Assembly: GCA_020466095.1 (NCBI GenBank)
Contig: CM035807.1
Coordinates: forward strand, 8,313,197-8,377,196
DNA from: Chlorops oryzae
Lineage: Eukaryota > Arthropoda > Insecta > Diptera > Chloropidae
Length of the DNA stretch: 64,000 bases
Direction: 5' to 3'
The notes under the pieces were generated by a model. The model ran no database searches. It had not been told where the DNA came from and was given only the letters and a program-made list of their open reading frames with translations. Below are positions 23,961-35,948 of this stretch, piece after piece. Positions within the stretch are counted from its first letter, which is position 1. Each line of letters opens with the position of its first letter. Both the position numbers and the translations under genes were made by a program.

Positions 23961-25164
23961 AAGTACTCAAATTTTCCCCTTGATATCCTTGGTGAAAAAA
24001 TTAATGAATTGGTCATTTATGAGATAATTTCCGGCTGGGTCCGGCTGGGGAAGAACTTCAACTCACTCACACACACACCCACACACACACACACACACAA
24101 CGTAATAAATCGCTCGATGCTTATGCTTGTAGAGAGAGGAGAAATAAGAGAAGAGTCCCAAATGAAAGAACGTAAGGAACAAGTTTTCCGCAGCACTTAA
24201 AGCACTTGTTACCATTGTTAACTGATCGCACATTAGCAACGTAAATCTCAGCAAAAGTCAGAAACCATTTTCAATTCAAAAGGAACTTTTTTGTTTCCTC
24301 TCCATTTTTATTTATTTATTTTATTTTATTTTTTTTTTGGTTTTTGGTTTTCTTTTCGTACCCTTTGTTATTGTACTTATTTGTGCGAATGCATGCGTGC
24401 ACGAACGTGTAGGTGATGCTCTACGTGCACAGACGTCTGCGGCCAAGCTTCTTTTCAACAAAAACGCTTAGCAACAAAAGGAAACCTTGGCGAGGAGGCA
24501 AACTTTTCACAAAAGCGTCACTGTTGCAACTCGTTGTAAGTCGAAATACGAATTAAAATAGTATAAAAGCGAGCAAAAATACTACAAAGAAAAAGTAAAA
24601 GAAAAATAAAAATAAAAAAGAAGAAGAATAAGAATACATATAAAATGGCACAAATAATTTCCAACAAACTTCAAAGACTTCAAAAGGAAGTAATATAAGA
24701 GAATGAAAGAACGAATGAAAGGAGAAAAATATCAAATACCGGAGGAGTCAATAATAAATGTTCAGGTTATGTTTGCACTCAAAATGTCACAACTTTAATG
24801 ACATTTTAATGTTTAAGAATAGACAAAGGGGAATGAAGGTCTTGTTTAATATCTCACAAAAAAAATAAATAAAATTGGAAGATTTCGGGGAAACTTCGAG
24901 GATTTAACACACGTTTTCCGTGGAAATGTATACAAATTCACAGAAGCGTTCCTTTGAAATATATATGAAGCTGGGAACCTTTTTAAAGATTTCTCTTTGC
25001 GTCTTCTATACATTCCCGATTTTTTCGTATCCTGTTCAATATGTTCGGATAACAAGATCGTGATGTATGCGATGGCAACCTGCAACATGCGGATTCTAGC
25101 CAAACCTCCACCAATACATGATCGGATATGAGGTCAAATTTGCAGTGTGTAATTCTCTTTGGCA

Positions 25165-25316
25165 GTCGGCGTCCGTGGCGTTGTTGCGACAGGCTCTGGG
25201 GATGTTATTTGTGTTACTTTTCTTTGACTTCCCATTTTTCTTGGTATCACAACGGGCCCATTTGGATCCTAATTGTGTCACCCTTCATGGTGACAGACAC
25301 TCTAACCAACCAACCA
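25165..25316 (+). mobile_element. SINE copy, diverged, same family as 337-516
   Basis: The head TCGGCGTCCGTGGCGTTGTTG aligns with the head of the other copies. The tail TTGGTATCACAACGGGCCCA then GGTGACAG then CTAACCAACCAACC aligns with 29390-29470. The flanks TTCTCTTTGG and ATCTTCTTGG look like an imperfect target-site duplication. The central tRNA part is largely missing or diverged. Confidence 0.5.
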
Positions 25317-26521
25317 ATCTTCTTGGTAAATGCATGAATGGTTGACCATATGACCTGAAATTAGTTCTGGTATCTAGACGATAAAATGTTGCCACGCTGA
25401 CCGGGGGCCCCAAGATACGTTTTAGTATTCTGTCCGGTCTGTTTGTCCGGCCCCTTGGGGAGTATCGTGCTGACTATTGGTATTATGAGTAGATGATATC
25501 TCCGGAACTTCATCCAGGGTTTGCTGACTCCGTCCATTCTCATTGATAAAGCAAAATCGGTGCACTGAATTTACATGCAGTAGAACTCTTCAAAGTCATG
25601 CGGGCCCACAGGGCAGGTGCTGACTTCTTAACTCATTCAAAGTTGTTCCAATTTGAAGACATATTTCAATCAAACTATCAAGAAGGATATTTTATCGCTT
25701 TCGTAGAACACAAATATATATTTTTTTTAAATATATTTTACCCCTTGATGTATGCAACAATTATTAAAATTTACCAAAAAATCAACGCATGCAAAACAAC
25801 TGCTTGCAGAAAATCCTTAAAAATGAAAAAGAAATGCTTTTCGTGATGTGATATTGCACCACAAAGAAGTTTGGCCAATAGAAATAAGATTTCTCATTGC
25901 ATGATGGATGTGTTCGGGCGACGGAATAGTGTTTGCCATTGCCATTTTTTCGTTGGCGCGATCAGTTGCCGAAAAGTTCGTTTTAATTAATTTTAATTAA
26001 TTTTTCTTAAGATGATCGTCAGTTTTCTTCGCAATTGGCCGATTTTTCATGTCCATTCTCCCATAAAGAGTTGAAATATCCTTTCAAAGTTCATTTTTCC
26101 TCTCTGTACGTCCGTTTTAATTAGTATGCTATGCTCATGCAGTCATTATTTTAACGTCTCAAATATTGTTCAAAGAATAAAAAAGAAAAAAAAAAGCAAA
26201 AGTAAAAGATCAAAACTTCGTCCTTTCACCTGCGCATCATTTGGCATATTGAATCCTGTCTGACTAATTAGGATCAGTGTATGCGGTGTAGTGCCCCATT
26301 AGAATCGTTTCTTTTAATTTCTTTCGGAAGGAGAGCAGAGAAAAACCAAAAAAAAAGAAAAAAAAATGAAAATGAAAGAAATTAGGAGAAAGAAGAACTA
26401 CGCAAAGTGCAACAAACCACACACAAAATCTCTCCGCAATCGTAACGAAATCAGTGACTGCAGCGTAATCAGCGCAAAACGCAACACATTTTGCTGAATC
26501 CAATCCGCAGAAACGTACGCG

Positions 26522-26557
<36 letters not shown>

Positions 26558-28927
26558 CATAGATGCGGACGAGTGAGCGCCATTCTCCTCACCTTGCTGC
26601 GAACGTTCATATTCATGCTCATTTGTTTGACTGCAATTGCAGATTGCGGCGTTAAGCGCGAATTGTGTAGCCGGAAATTGCATTCTTGTGGTTGTGATAA
26701 TTAAAAGTAGCTACCGCCGATGCTCCGATTCGAGATTTCAACACTCGCGCTGCGCTGCGCAAGGCGAATTGCACCCAAAAGTGGCAGCAAAATATTAGAA
26801 AAGAAAAGAGTAAGTATCTTATAGTAGGATGTATGGCATGGGCAACAATGTGTTCTGCACACCAACTCCCCCATACCGACTTCGACTGCGACTCCGCCAT
26901 CGCCATCGACAGCATCATCGTGCGCGCCGCAACGATTTGACTTCGACTTTTGCTTCTTTGCGTTGCGGAGTTTTTCCAAAGTTTTCTTCAGCCATATCTA
27001 AACGGGTTTCGGTTTCTAGTTGTACGCTTTGGCTTTTGCGGTTTACGAAATTTAACGACAAAAGTTTTATCGCCTTTTTTATTCAGCTTCTTGTGCTCCT
27101 GTTCTATCGGTTGAAATTGGTTTTTTTGTTCTTTTTTTCCTCAACTTAATTTTTTTTTGTTTTGTTTTGTCGCTTCCGTTAGATTGGACTTTCAGTTCAC
27201 TCTGCGGAAGATATTATAGAAGCAAATTAATTGCTGGTGTCGATGTCAATGTCGTTGTCGTTGTCGTTGTCTGAATTGCGTGAGTGTGTTTGTGTGTCTG
27301 TGGCAATAGTTGTATGGATTGGTTTGTAGGTTAGTTGCGAGATTTAAAATCGATTAGAGTTAAAACGCTTAAGTGAAACTTTTAAGTGGAAAACTGAATC
27401 TCAAAGGATCATTAAAATTGCTTCTTTTTACAATTCGTTTGAAGCATTCTCAAGCATCATCATCATCGTCGTCATCGTTTTCATCATCGGCATCGCTTTG
27501 ATCTGGACGAAAAATTTTCAATTCCCTCGAAACTTGAAATTATCTACTTAAACATGCCATTCTGCTGCTCGCGGTAAACGTGTACATTTAATGAAAGTGT
27601 CAGGTCTAAAATTACCTTTTTCAATAAGTACATACTGTACCTATGTGTTTGTATATTGTACTGTATGTAGTGCTGGTATGTCCGCCCCATTGTAGTGTGC
27701 GTTGCCAAGCTAAGTTCAGTTGATCCTGTCATTTTTCGTCGTTTGTAATCAGGAGACTCGTCTCAAAATTTGCTTAAGGTTGCAACTTGAACTTATTTTG
27801 TTTTCCAGCGACGGTGCTTTGTTTTCAACGAAAATTCCTCTGTGTAAACACGCACACGAAATCGCACACACACACACACACACGAACACACATAGGAGTA
27901 TGCTCTCTCTGGGTGGGTGGTTCTATAAGAGAACAATTCTTACTATGGAAATAATTTAATTTAAATTATATGGTGAAGACAGTGCGAGCAGCTGCATTTG
28001 CTTGAGCTACTTCGAAGCCAGACTGATTTCAAATGGCTTTGAAATGAAATTGTTGAAGTAGGAGAGGAAAAGCTAATAATAAAATACTGAAAAATAAGAT
28101 TCAAGAAAGATTGATATGGCTTAAACTTAAAGTGTTTTTTACTTTCTATGTGAACGAATGATTCGTGTAGGTATATCAAACCTGAATTTGATTGGACCCT
28201 GCATCAGATGAGGTGATTTTTAGATAATCATACATGAAACTTCTTTGGACTATGGTTGCTCAAAAGGGTCAAAACTGATTGACACATATTTAGGGATCCC
28301 CCTCGATGGATTCCGTGCTTAACCCTTCCGCATACTGTGAGGCAAGATCCGAAAGAATTAATGTCAAATAAAAGAGAATAAATGCTCTATTGAGTGCTCA
28401 ATTTAAAATGATGTTGATTTGTTCAAGCTTCCTTTATCGTTGTCTTATTGAAAAAAACTTTTTCCCATGTTTTTGTTTTTTAGCTTTTTTTATAGCTTAG
28501 ATATTTGAGAATATCTGCCACGATTTCTCCAGTCCAACTGAATCGATTTTAGTGAAACAAAGTGGAATCAGAGCAAAATTGTCTCCATTATAGAATCTCA
28601 ATCATAATTTTAACAAATTTTTTACTATTTTTATGTTTTTCTTTTACACTGAACTACAAAAAAAAAAATATACCCGAAATTGATTTGTCATATTTCAATG
28701 GCCGCTTTTTTGTCAAAAAACAAAAAAAAATCCCAAAATTATTTTGGAGGCTAACGACATAATGACATCTATATTGATTATAACCCTGTTTTTCTTTTCC
28801 ACTTCGGACAATTTAGAGACGAGAAATCGTGGCCGCTAGCACTTTTTTTTTGAGCATCCATTTGGACGGCCGAGAACATTTTAAACCGCCCTCACATAAA
28901 AAAACAAAGTAGTTCTTTATTAACTGT
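25317..28927. other. Non-coding stretch with CA tracts
   Basis: No gene is recognised. A pure CA run lies at 26523-26556 and shorter ones at 27866-27885. GTC/GTT repeats lie at 27240-27275 and CAT/CGT repeats at 27455-27495. The frames at 26264-27149 overlap the CA run and each other on both strands and are rejected. Confidence 0.45.
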
Positions 28928-28939
28928 CATTCATTTCTA

Positions 28940-29183
28940 GGTAGGTAGGTAGGTTGAAGTGGCTGCCACTTAGGCCGTTAATCGGCCAATTGTGATACCA
29001 AGGAGGCTTTCTTGTGTTTGTGTGAGTGTATGTCTTATTATGTAGTGTGCCCCTAACATGCGATTTTTGAAAAACCAGTGCTAGGCTTGGAACATTACAC
29101 TCCGTTTCGCCTGTGCCGGGAATCAAACCTTGGACCTTGGGATCAAGAGCATAGTACGCATCCCCTACGCTATCCCAGAGCCA
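28940..29183 (-). mobile_element. Intact tRNA-derived SINE, 244 bp, with perfect 12 bp target-site duplication
   Basis: Minus-strand reading: the head starts TGGCTCTGGGATAGCGTAGG (A-box region). CTCTTGATCCC follows at the anticodon position and GGTTTGATTCC fits the B box. A tRNA-unrelated body follows, then GGTATCACAATTGGCC, GTGGCAGCCACTT and a CCTA microsatellite tail. The flanks are the exact repeat CATTCATTTCTA (28928-28939 and 29184-29195). The head differs from the GTCGGCC-type SINEs, but the 3' region (GGTATCACA...GGCAGCCA...AACCTA) is shared with them, so both families probably use the same LINE machinery. Confidence 0.85.
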
Positions 29184-29317
29184 CATTCATTTCTAACACA
29201 ATAAAAAATTCTTAATTCAAAAAGCTCTTCATTTTCTGTGAGGAATTTTTTTTAAAAAAGGTCCAAAAACAGCCTCGCCATTGAGACAAACCCCTTAATC
29301 GAACTAAATACTGGGTG

Positions 29318-29471
29318 GTCGGCCTCTGTGCGGTAGTTGGCTGAGATACCAACTTCTGTTGATTTATAAGTCTCTAGTTTTCTTGGATTTCCCATTATAC
29401 GTGGTATCACACTGAGCCCATTTGGTGCCTTAGTGTGTCACTCTCGGTGGCAGCCAAATCTAACCTAACTT
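29318..29471 (+). mobile_element. SINE copy, internally deleted, with imperfect 12 bp duplication
   Basis: It starts GTCGGCCTCTGTGCGGTAGT and keeps the D-arm-like GTAGTTGGCTGAGA but lacks a clear B box. The tail is CGTGGTATCACACTGAGCCC, GGTGGCAGCC and TAACCTAACT. The flanks AAATACTGGGTG (29306-29317) and AAACACTAGGTG (29472-29483) match at 10 of 12 positions. Inserted only about 130 bp from the previous SINE, in the opposite orientation. Confidence 0.7.
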
Positions 29472-29483
29472 AAACACTAGGTG

Positions 29484-32400
29484 ACAAAGCACCTTCAAAT
29501 CTTTGAAAAAAGTTTTATCAAAGGCTCTATACTTTTATAAAATTTTTCATTACATTTTTTCATTGTATTTTATCAAGGATATTTTATCACTTTTGCAGAA
29601 CACAAAAATATTTATTTTATATTTTGTTCCCTTACTTGATGGTAACAGTTTTTCTAAATTAAGGACAACAGCATAACAGCTTTCAGAAAATCGTGAATAG
29701 TTAAATAAACACTGCTTTTTAAAATAATTCGAATCGCGTATGGCACAAAATTTTGAAACTTATTCGGTTGAAAAATAACAAATTGGAGGCGCATTTTCGA
29801 AAATTCAAAAATTCATTCATTTTTCTAAAAAAAATATTAGAAATGTTGACATTTTTCTGGAAATATTCATCGGGCTTAATTCGAGTTTTCAGGGACTCGA
29901 CTTTTTTTTTAAATTTTCATATATATTACGAAAATAGAAAAAACCATTTTTAACATAACTTTTTTGAAAGCTTTTGGCTAATAGTAATTCAGAGAATTTT
30001 CTTCCGATTTTCGGAAAAGCTTCAGTGGTTCTTCTGCAGGGATTTTCCCAAAAATCCTTTTTTCTTGAGATATTTTGAGTCGTTACTGAAGGTTGGTCCA
30101 ATTGCCAATATTTTTCATGCTTCTGATTCCTTGGTTGGTACAAAAATATCCAAACTTTATTTTCACCTGCATAAATTAAGAAATTTACCTGGTTTTTTTT
30201 TTGCCATATAGGCGCCATTAATTATCTGAATTCTCTTGGAAAAGTTATGGAGTTTGATTTAGGAGGATTCAAAGATTTTTAAATTCATATAAAAATGGGG
30301 AAATGTTATGATGTAGTTGCAATGACTGTGAAGTTCTAATGAACTCGCTATAAGAATTTAGCATTTTACTCACCTGATGCTTAACCTTTATCCCATTATG
30401 CTTCCAAAATGATTATAGCAAAAATACGTTGCATACTTTAAGGGTCAAAATTTTTATTTTATTGCTTTAATGCCCATTAAATGCAGCTGCTGTGATCTAT
30501 TCGATCTCTTACCAGCAAATAAAAGAAAATTACACAAAAAAATTCATCCCTTAAAAGTCTGACACATTCTTCTGTGACATTTTTATGAGTATGTCAACGG
30601 GTAATTCCAATGCTATGTCATCAACAAACACCTTCTATATCCACCCTGAGAACGGGTTAAATTGATGGAAAAATCTCAATAACGATTTCTTCATTCAGGC
30701 ACATACTTTCATTTTCGTCGTTTCAACATTTATCCAACATTGCCTTGAAAAATTGCCTTCGAAATACCATAAAACGGAATCAAGAAATTTCAAACATCGT
30801 CTCGCTTACACGAAATAAATTTCAATAACGTGAATCACGTGGAATTTCTGATGATTCGGCTGGCATACCAACCGACCTAACTACCTAGAAGCCTACACAA
30901 CCCATCGACATACATACATACGTACCAGCAATTGCGTCGAAACGATTACATAACTCAGCCATTGTCGTGAAATGCACAGAAAAAAAATATATAAAAAAAA
31001 ATAAAAAATAGGAAAGAAATCAAGGCCGCTTTTATGACTGCGCGAACGTGATTTCTATTCAAAAAATAAAAAAAATAAAACCGATTGAAAATCGATAAGA
31101 AAAAAGGAAAACTTCATATACGAAAAAAATAATATAAAATACATAATTTCCATACTTTGGTATTTTCTTAAAACTTTCAACCTAATTATCACGTTAGCTG
31201 ACTTAATGACTAATTACACGAAATTCTTTTCCTTTGAGCAAACTTCAAGCATTTTGAAGCTTTGAGAGCTCTTCATTTATTTAAGATTCCTTTTTGTTTT
31301 TGCTCCCTCCCAACAGTCACCCAATCTTTCTGATTCTAAGGCGAATATCTTTTCTTTGGGCTACGTTTTCCCCCAGGCAGCGAATGAAGTGAAAAGCGTG
31401 CGAAAACAGCAAGAAATAAAAAAAAAAAAATTTAACAGAAAAAACTAAGGAAAAGAAGAAAAATAGAAAACACAGACAGAGAAGCAAAAATATAACACCC
31501 GATATTCATCAAAAGCGCGCGCTCTCTTATAGCGGATCCCTAACACGCCGGGCGATTAGAGTATGCAGCGATGGCTACAAACATTGGCCACTAGGTTCAC
31601 TTCGTCCTTCCCAGGCTCTCGCTCTACGTTTCAGTGGGCTGGCGGGCGGTCGGTCAGGTGGATTCACTTAAATGTTTGCAAAAAAGAAAAAAAAAATTTA
31701 TGTATATTGTATGTGTGTATATTTAGTAACCAAAGTGCATTTTAAATATGGAGCACAAGGCACTTGACCTAAAGTTACTTTGAACACAAACATAAGCGCC
31801 TTCAAGCTTCGTCTTTCGTTCTCCTGAATGCAGCCGCCCGCCACCCGGTGAACCCACGATCCCGCCCGCTCCATCGTCAACAGAATGAGTGCGAGAGGTG
31901 AAAGAAGATGAGTGCGAGAGGTTAAAGAAGATTTTCGGAATCAGCTTTTGGAGTAAACACACACTTTTCCAGCATCCTTTCGATCCCCAAACGATTTGCA
32001 TTGAAATGTAGCCTTAGAAGCGCATAAACGTTACGTAAGGAGAATTTTCCGAGAGTGCCATAGCATGGTATAAGGGTCAAAAGCAGCTGTTTGAGTTAAA
32101 CAAAATACGGCAACGCTTTGCATTTCAATTGAGAGCCAACGAAATGGAAATTTTATGAACGCTTCAATCGATGACTTAAGTGTGCAGCTCGATTATAAGA
32201 GAATGCACCAGCGGGGGAAGAACAAGAACGTTGGAGGGGAAGAGAAAAAAAAAGTAATAGAAATAATAAACGTTGGTTCATCATTGAAGCCAAAACGTGC
32301 AAAAATTGTTCCGCTTTCAAATCGATTTATTATTTCATTTTCTCAGATGAGTTCTTCAACCTTCGCCAAAAAAAGAAAAGAAGAAAAAAAAATGTTGAGG

Positions 32401-34279
32401 CGGAAAAGCCAAAAAGAAAAAACTTTAAGAATTAACACAATTTGCGCTTAATTGAAAACCTTTCTTTGCATTTTCTCGTCTCGAAATAAACTCGCTGCTG
32501 CTGGTCTCGCATTGACGAGTGTCAAAAGAAGCAGCAACGTTGAAGGAGAGAAAAACGACAAAATTACGCGAATTTCATTACAATTGGCTCAAATCCAAAG
32601 TGAGTAGTGTGCATATCTCCAGCGGCGTTAAATGAATAGGTGCCTCGAATGACAGCCAAAAAAAAGATGGGAGAAAAAATCGGAAAAAAGTCGAAAAAGT
32701 TCGAAAAAAGTCGAAAAATTAAAAAAATTAAATTACAAAAGAACAGAGGTCCTTAAAACCTTACAATGCCTGAAGAATAAGCAACAAAAAAAAGAAAAAT
32801 ACACTGCAACAACAAAGTGAAAAAAGGAACTCATAAATATTTATGTCTCACATGTTGCCAAGTGCAGTAGTCGACCAAAAGCGACAGTCGGCACTTAACG
32901 ACCAAGCCTTTCAACAACCGAAGGGTCGGACCTCTTGCGCAAATGCCCAAAGAATAGAGGACGAAAAAAGTAAAGCAAACGAGCTTTGCGAAAGGGATCA
33001 GAGAAAAGTTTTTATTATTATTATTCTTCCTTCTTTTTTTTGCTTTCTTTCTTTCTTTCTTGTTGAAGGTACTTCGCGTAAATGAAATCAATTTAAGGAA
33101 ATCGATAAAATCACTTAGATTATGATCAGCAGCAGTTAATATAATTTGAGGCCAAATAGCTCATTTGGCACAGTTCTTTGTCCAAAAAGGTTGGAACAGT
33201 GTCCAACTGAAGACGTTTTTTCCCTATGGTGACAAAAAAAAAAACAAGGGGTAAAAGGAAATTGTGTAATATGAAAAGTTACAAATTTTCTTTAGCATAC
33301 TTTCAGGAAATGAAGACTTAGGTCAAGGATAATTTTATAAATTGAAACTATTTAGGGCTGTAATTAATTGATTCACAAGGGATGAGGATTCTTTCTTTTT
33401 TCTCTTAAATAGAAATTATAAATCCTTTCATTTATGTCTTTGCTGAAATAAAGCCGAGCTCTTTAAATTGAGCGAATGTGGAAGAAATCGTGACAGATCG
33501 ATGACATATCCTTTCAACGCACTACATCACCTTTTTTTTATAGTTTCAGAGTCCCATGAGATACCTATAACTTTATGACTTGTTATTGACATCATTAAAG
33601 ATTTTACACTACAGCTTTTTTTTTTTTTTTGCTTGTAGTGAAAGGATATTTTCTACAAAATAGCTGACCCGAAAGCAAAGGATATGGCTTTAGCTTGAAG
33701 ATGACTTTGAGATTTCTTTAATAAAATATCCATTAGCAAAGTTAGTACCAAAAGCGCCGTGAAAGCGTGATGGGTTAAGTGGGAACGGGAAGCAGGTAGG
33801 AGAGTTAAAGCGCAAAAGCGAGACTTATGAAAATGACAGCCATTTAGGCAATAACTGTGCTTACACAATCTCTCTGCTTCTCAGAAATGTCCGTTGCTAT
33901 ATTTAATTGCAAAGCTATATCAAATATCGTTATTAACATAGACAAGGCCCCCTCATTTACCCACACACGCCCATACGCGCACACACACACACAGAGAGAG
34001 AGACATCCTGCCGCACGAATACCGTCCATTGTGAGCATATAAACGTATTCTGTTACTTACCTTAACGCAATATTCATGCCACTTCAACGCCGTAGGGTGT
34101 ATACTGAATACTGCTTATTGCTCTCAGACTTATGCTCGTGCCAGCCGCGCCAGTATCCTTTGGAGGAATGAGCGAAAGATATGCTTGCAATTAGCTATGA
34201 ACGGAGTGCGCAATTATACTTTGCATAAAATTATTTCCTTTGAATGGTGCTCATTTCAATTTGACTTAATAGCCAAACG
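29484..34279. other. Non-coding stretch
   Basis: No gene is recognised. A 23 bp tandem duplication (unit ATGAGTGCGAGAGG then A/T-AAAGAAG) lies at 31885-31930. GC-richer sequence at 31500-31880 gives frames on both strands that I reject. GAAAAAAGTC repeats lie near 32680-32720 and CA/GA repeats at 33961-34003. Confidence 0.45.
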
Positions 34280-34283
34280 TTAA

Positions 34284-34428
34284 CCCATTATCAGCTGAAG
34301 CTTTTTTGTTTGGAAAAGATTATTCAAACCTTTAACGAAGGATGTGCATTTCTATTGGTTAGGGATGAGCAAAAATCCCAGAAAAAAAAATTAAGACACA
34401 TTACACATGAATTATTGAAGCGAATGGG
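34284..34428. mobile_element. Candidate piggyBac-like MITE, 145 bp, TTAA flanks
   Basis: TTAA at 34280-34283 and 34429-34432 flank CCCATT...AATGGG. The perfect inverted match is only 6 bp, with a looser GAAGC/GCTTC similarity inside. TTAA targets with CCC/GGG ends are the piggyBac hallmark, but these ends are short enough to occur by chance. Confidence 0.4.
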
Positions 34429-34726
34429 TTAAGATTATAATTCTATTTCATTGAATTCTAGTTTTACGATTTGGGTTATTGAAAATTTTATAGGGTTCTA
34501 TATATTTTAAGCTTAAAGCGCTAATGTTTTAATGGGTGAATTGGATTCGCGTGAATTCATCTTCATTCGGTAAGAATTTGTTACAGAATGCTAAGAAAAA
34601 TCCAAAAATGCATCCATTAAAGGCTTGAACCCGATGAAATGAAATAGTAAGAATTGAGAAAAGCGAAGCGAAAAAATGCAGACCTAAACAAATGGAAAGA
34701 AAGATTTTGAAAGGCATATTTTAGCT

Positions 34727-34882
34727 CAGGCCCGTAGAGAGAAATTTGGGATTTTTTCCGGGGTCTTCACAGAAATGTGCGACCAAAAAAAAAAAAAATT
34801 CCCCATGCTAATTCTGGGCCCCTTCAGAATGCCCGGGCCCGTGGGGAAGTCCCCCTTTTCTACCCCCCTCTCTACAGGCCTG
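34727..34882. mobile_element. hAT-like MITE, 156 bp, with 8 bp target-site duplication
   Basis: The ends are CAGGCCCGTAGAGAG and, reverse-complemented, CAGGCCTGTAGAGAG. The flanks TTTTAGCT (34719-34726) and TTTTGGCT (34883-34890) are an 8 bp duplication with one mismatch. CAGGSC-type termini and 8 bp duplications are characteristic of hAT elements. The interior (C/G-rich blocks such as GGGCCCC) has no coding frame. Confidence 0.75.
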
Positions 34883-34895
34883 TTTTGGCTTAATA

Positions 34896-35063
34896 CAGAG
34901 TACTTTTTTTCTCTTAAGCGGACACCTACCGGACCGAAAAATATGTCCGTTTAGTAGAAAATTTTTTGATAAGCAGGAATACTTGAGAATTCCCAACAAG
35001 TATCCGTTTAAGAGTTCTGTTTACGAAGTCCCCTTAAGAGTGTTGTCCGTACGGAGAGAGTAC
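34896..35063. mobile_element. Possible pogo/Tigger-like MITE or fragment
   Basis: It contains CTCTTAAGCGGACACC near the left and, inverted, CTCTTAAGGGGACTT near the right, with outer GTACT/AGTAC arms. The CTTAAGCGGACACC word and the inner GGACCGAAAAATATGTCCG palindrome resemble pogo/Tigger-type termini. It abuts the hAT-like element. The ends and the TA target are not sharply defined. Confidence 0.38.
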
Positions 35064-35910
35064 ATTCTCCAAGGGTTCACCGAAATTCAATTGGACATGT
35101 TGTTTCACAAGATCTTTTTGTGCATATAAACCCAAAAATTTTAAGAACAAAACTCGTGCTCCTCTATGGATTTAAATAGTTCTTTGAGCATGTTTGTACA
35201 AGACAAGTTAACACAGTTTTTCATTGAGTTTGACGATCAGTGATCGAAAAAAGTTTAATCATTAAGTACCTTCTTAAAATTGATGTTGAAATGGAAGGTT
35301 GGGTATAATTTTCATTTGCGCTTTTGCTACCCTTGATGTTTCCTTTCCCATTCAATCCCTCACCATTCACGTCGCATTTGGTGCTAAACTACACCGACAC
35401 CAATGAATATTTTATTAAAGACATCTCAAAGCGATCTATAAATTTAATCCATATCCTTTGGATTCAGTTTAGATATTTCATTCAAGATATCCTTCTTCTT
35501 TAAGCATAACAAAAAGATTGTGTAACAAATTAATAATGTCAATACCAAGCCATAAGGCTGGAGGTATCTCATCGGGCGTTAAAAATATATAAAAAAAAAC
35601 CTATAAAAAAAAACCCCAACATCGTATTCATAAAAAAGCAAGAAATTAAAAAATATATCGATACACCAGTACATCAATATAAGACAGAATTCCTTGTCCT
35701 ATTCCTTATATCCAAAACCTCTCTATAATGAGAATCTTAATACAGATTTTCATAAAAGTGGCACCAATGGACTCTCGGACTTCAAATGACAATCGAATTG
35801 AGATTTGAGTACAATTATTTAATCAAAAATTGAACTGAGCTGATGTCCATTTGAGAATAAAACATGAGATAACTGCCAAATTTCACAGCTTATTAAAATG
35901 TCAAATTAAA

Positions 35911-35948
<38 letters not shown>

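Larger units (their letters stand above)
13656..25160. other. Long non-coding stretch
   Basis: No gene with convincing codon structure or splice sites is seen in about 11.5 kb. CA tracts occur at 15983-16008 and 24066-24100, GTTC tetranucleotides at 18753-18775 and poly-T at 22730-22750. GC is higher around 18000-18900. Two notable open frames are treated separately: 20487-21032 (+) and 14077-14568 (-, CA/TG repeat driven). A small tandem repeat lies at 23797-23960. Confidence 0.45.

Noticed and set aside
30381..30657. TTAACC ... GGGTTAA pair and a lone TTAACCCTTCCGC at 28320 as further piggyBac-like ends
   Set aside because: Terminal matches are too short or have no partner within a plausible distance.
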